Shown here one piece after another: positions 1-7,495 of a DNA stretch of 64,000 nt (position 1 is its first letter; every line of letters begins with the position of its first letter). This DNA is from Streptomyces sp. RB17 (GTDB lineage Bacteria > Actinomycetota > Actinomycetes > Streptomycetales > Streptomycetaceae), in assembly GCF_009604455.1 (NCBI RefSeq), contig NZ_WEGL01000001.1:930001-994000 (forward strand), given 5' to 3'. Both the position numbers and the translations under genes were made by a program. Below the pieces are notes generated by a model. That model did not search any database and was not told the origin of the DNA. It saw only the letters and a list, made by a program, of their open reading frames with translations.

Positions 1-647
1 CTGGTGTACCTGCCGTCGGCGAAGGTCTGACCGCCCTTCTTCAGGTACGTCGTGTACTCCCGGCCCAGCTTCCCCGGGGCGACGGCGAGCTGCCGGGAGC
101 CGGCCGGTACCGCCTCGGCCCAGCCGTCCTTGTCGGTCTTGAACTCCGGTACGGCGCCGGGCGCCACGAGGGTGACGTACGCCACCCGCCAGCGCTCGCC
201 GAGGTCGCCCCGGGTGAACACCATCAGCCAGCGGACCGTGCCGGTCTTGTTGCCCTGCGCGTCGGCGACGAACCAGCGCGGCCAGCCCGCCTTCTCAGGG
301 ATCGTGATCTTCACGTCCGTCAGCTTCAGCGGCACGTGGTTCGGGTTGCCCGAGGGGCTGTTGGCGTGCCCGGCCTTCAGCCGCGCGGCCGTGATGTCGC
401 CGAACGGGCCGGTGAGGTAGGGCGCGTCCAGGGAGTTGTCGTAGGCCTTGTCGGCCTTGTTGTACGCGGTCGTGAACGCGGTGAGCGCCTTGGCGGCCTC
501 GGCGCGGGTGGCGGCGGGGAGCACCTCGCGCTCCCCGTGCACCACCACGCATCCGCTCGCCGTCAGCGACAAAGCGGTCAGCGAGGCCGCTATGAGTGCG
601 TTCCGGTCACGCCTGCGGAGCCTGCGCGGGCTGCGTTCCCTGCTCAT
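1..647 (-). CDS. Putative lipoprotein, partial (3' end beyond the window)
   Basis: Fourth gene of the efe operon, cut by the left edge; about 215 residues are visible. The N-terminus has a basic stretch (RRLRRRDRN), a short hydrophobic run and a lipobox-like LTASGC with Cys at about residue 33, so export and lipidation are likely. The visible mature part has no family I recognise; it contains runs such as VRWLMVFTRGDLGERW. The ATG at 647 lies inside the 3' end of efeU, overlapping it by 41 bases, which suggests translational coupling. By position a role in iron acquisition or envelope function is possible, but that is inference only. Confidence 0.72.
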   Translation of the reverse strand, partial: MSRERSPRRLRRRDRNALIAASLTALSLTASGCVVVHGEREVLPAATRAEAAKALTAFTTAYNKADKAYDNSLDAPYLTGPFGDITAARLKAGHANSPSGNPNHVPLKLTDVKITIPEKAGWPRWFVADAQGNKTGTVRWLMVFTRGDLGERWRVAYVTLVAPGAVPEFKTDKDGWAEAVPAGSRQLAVAPGKLGREYTTYLKKGGQTFADGRYT

Positions 648-1479
648 CGGGTCCCTTCACCTTCCCCTTCCCGGAGGCGAACCCTACCGGGGCGAGGAAG
701 ATCGCGAGCGTCGGGACCAGGTACAGCAGCCACACCGTGATCTGGAGGACGGTCGGGTCGGGCTGGAAGTTGAACACGCCCTTCAGCAGCGTGCCGTACC
801 AGCTGTCCGGCGGGATGGTGTCGCTGATGTCGAAGGCAAGGTGCGTCAGGCCCGGGAGCCAGTCGGCCTCCTGCAGGTCGTGGAAGCCGTAGGCGAGGAC
901 GCCGGCCGCGACCACCACCAGCATGCCGCCGGTCCAGGTGAAGAACTTCGCCAGGTTGATCCTCAGGGCGCCCCGGTAGAACAGCCAGCCGAGCAGGACG
1001 GCCGTGGCGAGGCCCAGCGCCACGCCGATCAGCGGGCGCGGGGTGCCGTCGGACGCCGCGTGCACCGACGCCCACACGAACAACGCGGTCTCCAGGCCCT
1101 CCCGGCCGACGGCGAGGAAGGCGGTGGCGACCAGCGCGCCCGTGCCCATGGCGAGGGCAGCGTCCAGCCTGCCGTGCAGCTCCGACCTCAGGTGCCGGGC
1201 GGTGCGCCGCATCCAGAACACCATCCAGGTCACGAGGCCCACGGCGACGATCGACAGGGAGCCGCCGAGCGCCTCCTGCGCCTCGAACGTCAGCTCCTGG
1301 GAGCCGAATTCGAGGGCGCAGCCGAAGCCCATCGCGAGGGCGATCGCGATGCCGATGCCGATCCAGATCGGCTTCAGGGCGTCCCGGCGGCCGGTCTTGA
1401 CGAGGTAGGCGATCAGGATGCAGACGACGAGCGACGCCTCGAGACCCTCGCGCAGGCCGATCAGGTAGTTGGAGAACAC
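607..1479 (-). CDS. efeU: Iron permease EfeU (FTR1 family)
   Basis: 290-residue polytopic membrane protein of the FTR1/EfeU iron permease family, the usual length. Both signature REGLE motifs are present, at residues 10-14 and 126-130, in hydrophobic helices; in the family their glutamates line the iron path. About seven membrane segments can be counted. The GTG start at 1479 lies 3 bases after the efeB stop, so efeO, efeB and efeU form one transcription unit. Together they make the EfeUOB type of iron import system: EfeO binds iron outside, EfeB is a peroxidase, EfeU is the channel. Regulation is probably through the tandem iron boxes ahead of efeO. Confidence 0.95.
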   Translation of the reverse strand: MFSNYLIGLREGLEASLVVCILIAYLVKTGRRDALKPIWIGIGIAIALAMGFGCALEFGSQELTFEAQEALGGSLSIVAVGLVTWMVFWMRRTARHLRSELHGRLDAALAMGTGALVATAFLAVGREGLETALFVWASVHAASDGTPRPLIGVALGLATAVLLGWLFYRGALRINLAKFFTWTGGMLVVVAAGVLAYGFHDLQEADWLPGLTHLAFDISDTIPPDSWYGTLLKGVFNFQPDPTVLQITVWLLYLVPTLAIFLAPVGFASGKGKVKGPDEQGTQPAQAPQA

Positions 1480-1482
1480 GGG

Positions 1483-2745
1483 CTAGGCCTCCTTGGAGAA
1501 CAGCGGGCGGCCCCACCAGTCGTCCGCGTCCCGGACGCCGGGCGGTATCGCGAAGAGCGCCGAACCCACGTGCTGGATGTATTCGTTGAGGGCGTCGTGC
1601 GCGGACAGCCTGCGCTGCAGCGGGATGAACCCCTCGCGCACGTCGCGCTGGTAGGCCAGGAAGAACAGGCCGGCGTCGAGGCGGCCGAGGCCGTCGGTGC
1701 CGTCGGTGAAGGAGTAGCCCCGGCGAAGGATGGTGATCCCGTTGTTCGCGTCCGGGTGCGCGAGGCGCACATGCGCGTCCGGTTTCATCGCCTTCAGGAA
1801 CGGCGCGTCGTGCTCCTCGGCCTTGCCGACCGGGGCGCCCTCGCGCTTGTCCCGCCCGAACACGTCCTCCTGCTCCTGCAGCGAGGTCCGGTCCCAGGTC
1901 TCGATGTTCATGCGGATGCGCCGGGCGACGAGGTACGACCCACCGGCCATCCAGGCGTCCTTGTCGCCGGCGTCCCCGTCGCCGACCCAGACGAACTTCT
2001 TCAACCGGTCGGTCTCGGTGCCCGCGATGTTGCGGGTGCCGTCCTTGAACCCGAAGAGGTTGCGCGGGGTCTGCGCGTCCGGGGTGGTCGAGGAGGTCTT
2101 GCCGAAGCCCAGCTGGGACCAGCGCACGGCGACCTTGCCGAAGCCGATGCGGGCGAGGTTGCGGATGGCGTGCACGGCGGCCTGCGGGTCGTCGGCGCAG
2201 GCCTGGATGCACAGGTCGCCGCCGGTGCGGGCCTTCTCCAGGTTGTCACCCGGGAACGTGGGCAGGTCGACCAGGGCCTCGGGCCGCCGGTCCCGCAGCC
2301 CGAACCTGTCGAACAGCGACGGCCCGAAGCCGATGGTCAGGGTCAGCCGCGACGGCTTGAGGCCCATCGCCTCGCCGGTGTCGTCCGGCGGGGCCTCCGC
2401 GAGCCCGTCGAAGGCGCCCTCGCCGACGGGTTTTCCGGCGGTCATCCGCCGGGCCGCCGCCGTCCAGTCCTTCAGCATCCGGACGAACTCTTCGCGGTCG
2501 TCGGTCTTCACGTCGAACGCGGCGAAATGCAGCCGGTCCTGCACCGGGGTGGCGATACCGGCCTGGTGGGCGCCGTGGAACTGCACCGCGGCGCCGGTCT
2601 CGGCCGCCACCGGGTCCGCGTCGTCGCCCGCCCCGGTCATCGCCACGGCCCCACCGGCTACGGCGGCGCCGAGCGCGAGCCCGGCACCGCCCCAGCCGAT
2701 CAGCGCACGGCGCGACGGACCGCTGTCGTTGGTGTGGCCGGTCAT
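1483..2745 (-). CDS. efeB: Tat-exported dye-decolourising peroxidase EfeB
   Basis: 420 residues. The ATG at 2745 is chosen because it places a twin-arginine signal (SRRALIG, residues 11-17, then an Ala/Gly-rich hydrophobic segment) at the N-terminus; it follows the efeO stop by 2 bases. The DyP hallmark GxxDG is seen as GFKDG (232-236) and the probable proximal haem histidine is H325 or H330 in PDAHVRLAHP. EfeB proteins are haem peroxidases working with EfeO and EfeU, proposed to oxidise ferrous iron or to release iron from haem. The folded haem protein is expected to leave by the Tat route. Confidence 0.95.
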   Translation of the reverse strand: MTGHTNDSGPSRRALIGWGGAGLALGAAVAGGAVAMTGAGDDADPVAAETGAAVQFHGAHQAGIATPVQDRLHFAAFDVKTDDREEFVRMLKDWTAAARRMTAGKPVGEGAFDGLAEAPPDDTGEAMGLKPSRLTLTIGFGPSLFDRFGLRDRRPEALVDLPTFPGDNLEKARTGGDLCIQACADDPQAAVHAIRNLARIGFGKVAVRWSQLGFGKTSSTTPDAQTPRNLFGFKDGTRNIAGTETDRLKKFVWVGDGDAGDKDAWMAGGSYLVARRIRMNIETWDRTSLQEQEDVFGRDKREGAPVGKAEEHDAPFLKAMKPDAHVRLAHPDANNGITILRRGYSFTDGTDGLGRLDAGLFFLAYQRDVREGFIPLQRRLSAHDALNEYIQHVGSALFAIPPGVRDADDWWGRPLFSKEA

Positions 2746-2747
2746 GG

Positions 2748-3884
2748 CTACTTCACCACCGCGGCGGCGAGCTTGGACAGCGGCTCGGCGAGCGCGTTCA
2801 CCGCGTCCGACAGCTCCTTGCGCCGGTCCTCGGTGACCTTGTCGTAGGAGACGAAGCCGTAGGAGTCCTTGCCGGAGCGGTAGGTGTCCAGCAGCGCGTT
2901 CAGCGCGGCGAACTGCTTGTCCAGTTCCTCGGTCAGCGCCGGGTCGTTCTCGGCGGCGACCGGCTTCAGCAGCTCGTACGCCTTCTGGGCGCCCTCGACG
3001 TTGCCCTTGAAGTCGACCAGGTCGGTGTGCGCGTAGCGGTCCTCCTCGCCGGTGACCTTGCCGGTGGCGACCTCGTCCAGCAGTTCCTTGGCGCCGTTGG
3101 CCATGGAGGTCGGGGTGATCTCGGCCTTGCCGACCCGCTTCTGCCAGTCCTTCAGGTCGGTCACCAGCCGGCCGGCGAGCGCCTTCTCCTCGGCGCCGGT
3201 CTTCTTGTCCTGCCAGAGGGCCTTCTCCAGCCGGTGCCAGCCGGTCCACTTCTGGCCGTCCTCCAGGCCGTCCTCGCGGACGTCGACCTTCGGATCGATG
3301 TCACCGAAGGACTCGGCGACCGGCTCGGTGCGCTCCCAGCCCAGGCGGGAGAGGCCGTAGGCCTTCTTCGCGGCGTCCAGGTCGCCGTCCTTGACCGCCT
3401 GGGCGAAACTCTCGACCCGCGGCAGCGTCTCGTCGGCCTGGTCCTGGGCGTACTGGCGGTACTCGGCGACGGCCTTGTCCAGCCTCGGGTCCCGCTCGGC
3501 GCTGCTGCCGCCACCGGTGACGGTGAGCCTCTGCCGGACGCCGTGCCCCTTCATGCCCGGGCGGCAGGCGATCTCGTACGAGCCTGCCTTCACCTCGGCG
3601 GTCAGCGTGTACTTGGTCCCCGGTCCGATGTTCTCCTTCTCGGAGACGATCCGGTCGTCCGGGAACAGGATCTCGACCTCGGTGGCCTTGGCACCCTTGT
3701 TCTCTATCTTCAGCGTGACCTGGCCGGCCGGTACCGACTTGGCCGAGGTGTCGCACGTGGAGTCGGCCGCGGTGACCTGGATCGCGCCGCCGCCCTTGGC
3801 ATCGCTCTTCGCGGTGCAGGCCGTGAGGGCGGTCAGAGCGGCCACGGTGGTGGCGGCGGTGACGGTCAGTCGGACGGCTCGCAT
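2748..3884 (-). CDS. efeO: Iron-binding lipoprotein EfeO (cupredoxin + M75 domains)
   Basis: 378 residues, first gene of the efe operon. Signal peptide with lipobox LTAC (Cys23), a cupredoxin-like segment (about 35-123, with C107/M111/H114 as possible metal ligands) and an imelysin-like M75 domain with the HxxE motif in GWHRLEKALW (H217, E220). In the family EfeO is the extracytoplasmic iron binder that feeds EfeU. A good Shine-Dalgarno (CAGGAGC) precedes the ATG at 3884. Two DtxR-type iron boxes lie 22-60 bases upstream, so iron-dependent repression is the likely control. Confidence 0.94.
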   Translation of the reverse strand: MRAVRLTVTAATTVAALTALTACTAKSDAKGGGAIQVTAADSTCDTSAKSVPAGQVTLKIENKGAKATEVEILFPDDRIVSEKENIGPGTKYTLTAEVKAGSYEIACRPGMKGHGVRQRLTVTGGGSSAERDPRLDKAVAEYRQYAQDQADETLPRVESFAQAVKDGDLDAAKKAYGLSRLGWERTEPVAESFGDIDPKVDVREDGLEDGQKWTGWHRLEKALWQDKKTGAEEKALAGRLVTDLKDWQKRVGKAEITPTSMANGAKELLDEVATGKVTGEEDRYAHTDLVDFKGNVEGAQKAYELLKPVAAENDPALTEELDKQFAALNALLDTYRSGKDSYGFVSYDKVTEDRRKELSDAVNALAEPLSKLAAAVVK

Positions 3885-3905
3885 GCGGGCTCCTGGTAGG
3901 TCTGG

Positions 3906-3944
3906 TTTGGTGAGGCTGCCCTAACTTACCTGAGCCTTACCTTC
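3906..3944 (-). promoter_or_regulatory. Two adjacent iron boxes (DmdR1/IdeR-type operators) before efeO
   Basis: Two 19-bp sites resembling the DtxR/IdeR consensus TTAGGTTAGGCTAACCTAA: 3906-3924 on the plus strand matches 15 of 19 positions, and 3926-3944 on the minus strand matches 14 of 19. Their centres are 20 bp apart, about two helical turns, so bound dimers could sit on the same face of the DNA. The position just ahead of efeO fits iron-dependent repression of the operon. The matches were counted by eye. Confidence 0.8.
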
Positions 3945-4058
3945 CTCCTACCCTTCGGGGTCGTGATTCAGGTCTCAACAGCGACCGGCACATCCGCGTG
4001 ACCGTCATCCACCTCGGGCGCGTGCGCTGACCGAGCCGGCGGTGAGAGGCTGACCGGC

Positions 4059-4940
4059 GTGGGAAACGCGCGCAGGGAGTTGCTGGGGGCCGGGGCCCTG
4101 GTGCTCGACGTGCGGGGATGTCCGGGGCCGCCGCCGCTCCGCTTCGAAGTGGCCGACGGCGGCCGGATGCTGCTGCGGCAGAGTGAGCGCGCTGTCCTGC
4201 TGGGCCGGGTCGAGGAGTGGAACCAGGGCGTGTACGTCAGCCGGTACGACGGCTACCGCCCGCCGCTCCCGCCGATCGGTTCGGCGCTGATGCGCAACCC
4301 CGCCAACTGGGTCCACACGTACGCCGGATGGCTGGCGGAAGCCCGCGAAGGGCCGTTGCACGACTCCCGCTGGCTCCTCGGAGCGCGCTCCGCCTTCCCG
4401 CCGTACGTCTGGCACGGCGAGGACTTCGTGCGTGCGTGGCCCCACTGCCACCTCGACTGGTCCGCTGCCGGCTGGCACGGCGTCGTACCCCTGCGTCCGC
4501 TCTCGCCGGAGGACGCGCCTCGGGTGAAGGCCTACCGCAAGCACGCCCGTGACGGCACCCTGGCGCCGGTTCTGCTGTGGTGGGTCACCGCCCTCGACGG
4601 CTGGCTGCTCCTCGACGGGCACGACCGGGCCGTGGCGGCGCTCGCGGAGGGGCTGACCCCGCCGTGTGTGGTGCTCACCCGGGTGCCGGAAGAGGAGGAC
4701 TGGCGTCACACCGCCGACGAGGTGACCGACTCGCACGAGGCACGGCTGGAACGACTCGCTGCCCGCCCCGCCGCCCCCGGCATCGAGCGGCAGCGGGAGA
4801 CCATGCTGCGGGCCTACGCCGACACCCTGTCCTCGCTGCCCTACGAGCCGGCGCGCACCCGCTCCTGGCCCCTCCCCGGCGGCGCCCCCGCCTGGGACGC
4901 GCTCGCGGCCGCCGCGATGTTTCAATTCCCCCGTGACTGA
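4059..4940 (+). CDS. Conserved-looking hypothetical protein with a ParB-like segment
   Basis: 293 residues from a GTG at 4059 preceded by GAGAGG. No signal peptide or membrane helix, so cytoplasmic. I do not recognise the family. One stretch (about residues 170-215: VLLWWVTALDGWLLLDGHDR followed by AVAAL and a Gly, then a hydrophobic strand) resembles the ParB/Srx fold pattern in which a strand ending in DGHxR is followed by an Ala-rich helix; this is a weak motif reading. Its last 8 bases overlap the start of the PhzF gene, indicating co-translation. Confidence 0.7.
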   Translation: MGNARRELLGAGALVLDVRGCPGPPPLRFEVADGGRMLLRQSERAVLLGRVEEWNQGVYVSRYDGYRPPLPPIGSALMRNPANWVHTYAGWLAEAREGPLHDSRWLLGARSAFPPYVWHGEDFVRAWPHCHLDWSAAGWHGVVPLRPLSPEDAPRVKAYRKHARDGTLAPVLLWWVTALDGWLLLDGHDRAVAALAEGLTPPCVVLTRVPEEEDWRHTADEVTDSHEARLERLAARPAAPGIERQRETMLRAYADTLSSLPYEPARTRSWPLPGGAPAWDALAAAAMFQFPRD

Positions 4941-5577
4941 CTACGACGTACTCCGCGTCTTCTGCGGACCCGACGGCGGCTACGGCAACGAACTCGGTGT
5001 CGTCCGCGACGGCTCGGTACTGCCCGAGCGGAGCGACCGGCAGGAGCTGGCGGCCAAACTCGGCTTCAGCGAGACCGTGTTCGTGGACGACCCCGAGCGC
5101 GGCGTGATCGACATCTACACCCCCACCCTGCGCCTGCCCTTCGCCGGTCACCCCTGCGTCGGCACCGCCTGGCTGCTCGACGTGCCCGAACTGGTCACGC
5201 CCGCCGGGGTCGTCGGCGCCCGCTTGGACGGCGAGTTCAGCTGGATCGAGGCGCGCGCGGAGTGGGCGCCGCCGCGCACCCTGCGCCAGTACGCGAGCGC
5301 CGCCGAGGTCGACGCGCTCGATGTGCCGCCGCCCGGCGAGTGGATCTACGCCTGGGCCTGGGAGGACGAGGCGGCCGGCCGGATCCGCGCCCGCGCCTTC
5401 CCCGGCCGGAACGACGGCATCGACGAGGACGAGGCCACCGGCGCCGCCGCCCTCCTCCTCACCGACCGACTGGGCCGCGCCCTCAACATCACCCAGGGCG
5501 GCGGCTCCCAGATCCTGACGGCACCCCAGCCGGAGGGCTGGGTGGAGGTCGGGGGGCGGGTGTTCCTGGAGCGCTGA
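4933..5577 (+). CDS. PhzF-family isomerase/epimerase-like protein
   Basis: 214 residues, GTG start overlapping the preceding gene by 8 bases. PhzF hallmarks are visible: an N-terminal strand, GNELGVV (GNPAAV in most members), the FSETVFV strand with the probable catalytic glutamate E47, LPFAGHPCVGTAWLL, and a C-terminal DEATGAAA block with a GGGSQI strand. Members are usually 260-300 residues, so this one is short, with reduced central segments. PhzF-fold enzymes isomerise small carboxylic substrates; the substrate here cannot be read from sequence, and no phenazine genes are nearby. Confidence 0.85.
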   Translation: MTDYDVLRVFCGPDGGYGNELGVVRDGSVLPERSDRQELAAKLGFSETVFVDDPERGVIDIYTPTLRLPFAGHPCVGTAWLLDVPELVTPAGVVGARLDGEFSWIEARAEWAPPRTLRQYASAAEVDALDVPPPGEWIYAWAWEDEAAGRIRARAFPGRNDGIDEDEATGAAALLLTDRLGRALNITQGGGSQILTAPQPEGWVEVGGRVFLER

Positions 5578-5589
5578 CCGCTCCGAACG

Positions 5590-6237
5590 CTAGGCGCTCA
5601 GCGGGAACTCGTCCCCGAGCGCCCGGAACACGGCGGTGTTCAGCGCGAAGGCCCGCTTGCACTCGGCCACGATCCGCTGCTTCTCCAGCTCGTCCACCCG
5701 CATGTCGTCCAGCAGCGCGCGGTAACTCCGCTTGAACGAAGCCGGGTTGGAGACGCCCTCGAAGACGTAGAAGCGGACGCCGTCGCCCTTCCTCGTGAAT
5801 CCCCAGGTCTTCTCCGCCCGGTCGCGGATGACCTGGCCGCCGGACAGGTCGCCCAGGTAGCGGGTGTAGTGGTGGGCGACATAGCCGCCGGGCCAGTGCT
5901 CGGTGCACTCGCGGACCCGGTCCGCGTACTCTCGCGTGGCGGGCAGCGCGCTCAGCCCAGCCCGCCACCCCGGCCCCCGCAGATGCGCCAGATCCCGCTC
6001 CAGCGCGGCCAGCCGGAACAGTTCGGGCCGGACGAACGGTCCCGCGACCGGATCAGCCGCCAGTCGTCCGGCGCCGCTCTCCAGCGCCTCGTACACGAAC
6101 CACAACTGCTCGGTGTAGCGCGCGTAGGCGGCCACGCCCAGCCGGCCGCCGAGCAGGTCGCTCATGAACGCCGATGTCTCCGCCTCCCTGTGTGCCTCAT
6201 GGGACGCGGTACGGATGAGGGTCGAGAAGGAGTCCAT
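5590..6237 (-). CDS. hmuO: Haem oxygenase (biliverdin-producing)
   Basis: 215 residues, the usual length for bacterial haem oxygenases. The N-terminal helix carries the proximal histidine in AHREAE (H16) and the distal helix carries GDLSGGQ (129-135). The enzyme opens the haem ring to biliverdin, releasing CO and iron, in the cytoplasm. It stands alone, convergent with the PhzF gene and downstream of map. A palindrome (6256-6276) sits 19-39 bases before the ATG, so a dedicated repressor probably controls it; the site does not look like the iron boxes before efeO. Confidence 0.93.
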   Translation of the reverse strand: MDSFSTLIRTASHEAHREAETSAFMSDLLGGRLGVAAYARYTEQLWFVYEALESGAGRLAADPVAGPFVRPELFRLAALERDLAHLRGPGWRAGLSALPATREYADRVRECTEHWPGGYVAHHYTRYLGDLSGGQVIRDRAEKTWGFTRKGDGVRFYVFEGVSNPASFKRSYRALLDDMRVDELEKQRIVAECKRAFALNTAVFRALGDEFPLSA

Positions 6238-6255
6238 GTGGCCGTCCCCTGCATC

Positions 6256-6276
6256 TTGCCGACATCGTGTCGGTAA
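6256..6276 (-). promoter_or_regulatory. Palindromic operator upstream of hmuO
   Basis: A 21-bp dyad, TTGCCGACAT-C-GTGTCGGTAA, with 8 of 10 base pairs matched around a single central base. It lies 19-39 bases upstream of the haem oxygenase start. On the minus strand TTGTAG/TAGACT lie immediately upstream and could be promoter elements, so a protein bound to the dyad would sit just past the -10. The symmetry and size suit a TetR-type or similar dimer; the regulator is unknown. Confidence 0.6.
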
Positions 6277-6292
6277 AAGTCTACAAGAGAAA

Positions 6293-6315
6293 GCCCGCCC
6301 TCGCAGAGGGCGGGC
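6293..6315 (-). terminator. Intrinsic terminator of map
   Basis: Perfect 10-bp stem GCCCGCCCTC/GAGGGCGGGC with a 3-base loop, followed on the minus strand by TTTCTCTT. It lies 31 bases past the map stop codon and before the hmuO promoter, separating the two minus-strand genes. Confidence 0.85.
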
Positions 6316-6345
6316 CGTGCGGTCGTGGCCGGAGCGAGCGCGGCG

Positions 6346-7203
6346 TTACGGCAGGGTCAGGATGTCCGCGCCGGTCTCCGTCACCACCAGCGTGTGCTCG
6401 AACTGGGCGGTCCGCTTGCGGTCCCTCGTCACGACCGTCCAGCCGTCCTCCCACATGTCGTACTCGTGGGTGCCCAGCGTCAGCATCGGCTCGATCGTGA
6501 ACGTCATGCCCGGCTGCATGACCGTCGTCGCGTGCGGGCTGTCGTAGTGCGGGATGATCAGCCCCGAGTGGAAGGAGGAGCTGATGCCGTGGCCGGTGAA
6601 GTCACGGACGACTCCGTAGCCGAACCGCTTGGCGTACGACTCGATGACACGGCCGATGACATTGATCTGCCGGCCCGGCCTGACCGCCTTGATCGCCCGG
6701 TTCAGCGCCTCCCGGGTCCGCTCCACCAGCAGCCGGGACTCCTCGTCCACGTCCCCGACCAGATAGGTGGCGTTGTTGTCGCCGTGCACCCCGCCGATGT
6801 ACGCCGTCACGTCCAGGTTGACGATGTCGCCGTCCCTGAGGACCGTCGAGTCCGGGATGCCGTGGCAGATGACCTCGTTGACGGAGGTGCACAGGGACTT
6901 GGGGAAGCCGCGGTAGCCGAGCGTGGAGGGGTAGGCCCCGTGGTCGCACATGTACTCGTGCGCGACCTTGTCCAGCCGGTCCGTGGTGACCCCCGGCGCG
7001 ATGATCCTCGCGGCCTCCTCCATCGCCTGCGCGGCGATACGGCCGGCGGTCCGCATCGCCTCGATGGTCTCGGGGCTCTGCACCTCCGGACCGGTGTACG
7101 GCGCCGGCGCGGGCTTGCCGACGTACTCCGGGCGGCGGATGTTTCCGGGGACGGAACGGGTGGGGGACAGCTCCCCCGGTACGAGCAGCGACTGGCCAGA
7201 CAT
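6346..7203 (-). CDS. map: Type I methionine aminopeptidase
   Basis: 285 residues from the ATG at 7203 ([10 protein letters not shown]). Removes the initiator methionine from nascent proteins. All five metal ligands of the pita-bread fold can be placed: D131 (NLDVTA), D142 (HGDNN), H205 (GHGI), E238 (TIEPM) and E269 (QFEHT), plus the substrate histidine H114 (ICHG). The roughly 40-residue N-terminal extension with a Pro-rich stretch is typical of the longer actinobacterial MetAP. An upstream in-frame codon exists but would add sequence unlike the family. It is divergent from the small SPOR-like gene and ends at a strong terminator. Confidence 0.96.
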   Translation of the reverse strand: MSGQSLLVPGELSPTRSVPGNIRRPEYVGKPAPAPYTGPEVQSPETIEAMRTAGRIAAQAMEEAARIIAPGVTTDRLDKVAHEYMCDHGAYPSTLGYRGFPKSLCTSVNEVICHGIPDSTVLRDGDIVNLDVTAYIGGVHGDNNATYLVGDVDEESRLLVERTREALNRAIKAVRPGRQINVIGRVIESYAKRFGYGVVRDFTGHGISSSFHSGLIIPHYDSPHATTVMQPGMTFTIEPMLTLGTHEYDMWEDGWTVVTRDRKRTAQFEHTLVVTETGADILTLP

Positions 7204-7261
7204 GACAGCGAGTCTATCCAGCCGACATGGGGCACCATGTCGTTGGCGAGAGGAGCTGTTC

Positions 7262-7495
7262 ATGCCCCTGTTCAAGAAGCGCACCGTCGGTAAGCCCGGC
7301 GAGTGGTACTACTGCCTGGAGCACAAGAAGGTCGAGGAGGGCCCGGACTGCCCGGGCAAGGACCGGTTCGGGCCGTACGCCTCCCCGCAGGAGGCCCAGC
7401 ACGCCATGGAGACCGCCGCCGAGCGCAACCTGCAGTGGGAGAACGACCCGCGCTGGCACGACGCGCCGGCCGGCGGAAGCGGCGACGAGGAGTGA
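7262..7495 (+). CDS. Small SPOR-like protein
   Basis: 77 residues, ATG at 7262 after GAGGAG. The sequence [15 protein letters not shown] followed by [15 protein letters not shown] has the strand-helix pattern of SPOR-type domains and matches a small conserved Streptomyces protein that I recall being annotated as SPOR-domain-containing. It has no signal peptide, so a peptidoglycan-binding role is uncertain. C-terminus is acidic and Gly-rich. Its TGA abuts the stop codon of the convergent MFS gene with no gap. Confidence 0.85.
   Translation: MPLFKKRTVGKPGEWYYCLEHKKVEEGPDCPGKDRFGPYASPQEAQHAMETAAERNLQWENDPRWHDAPAGGSGDEE

Noticed and set aside
448..2847. Long plus-strand open frame opposite efeU and efeB
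   Set aside because: Low-complexity Arg/Glu/Gly translation, and both minus-strand genes have full catalytic motifs; it is a composition shadow.
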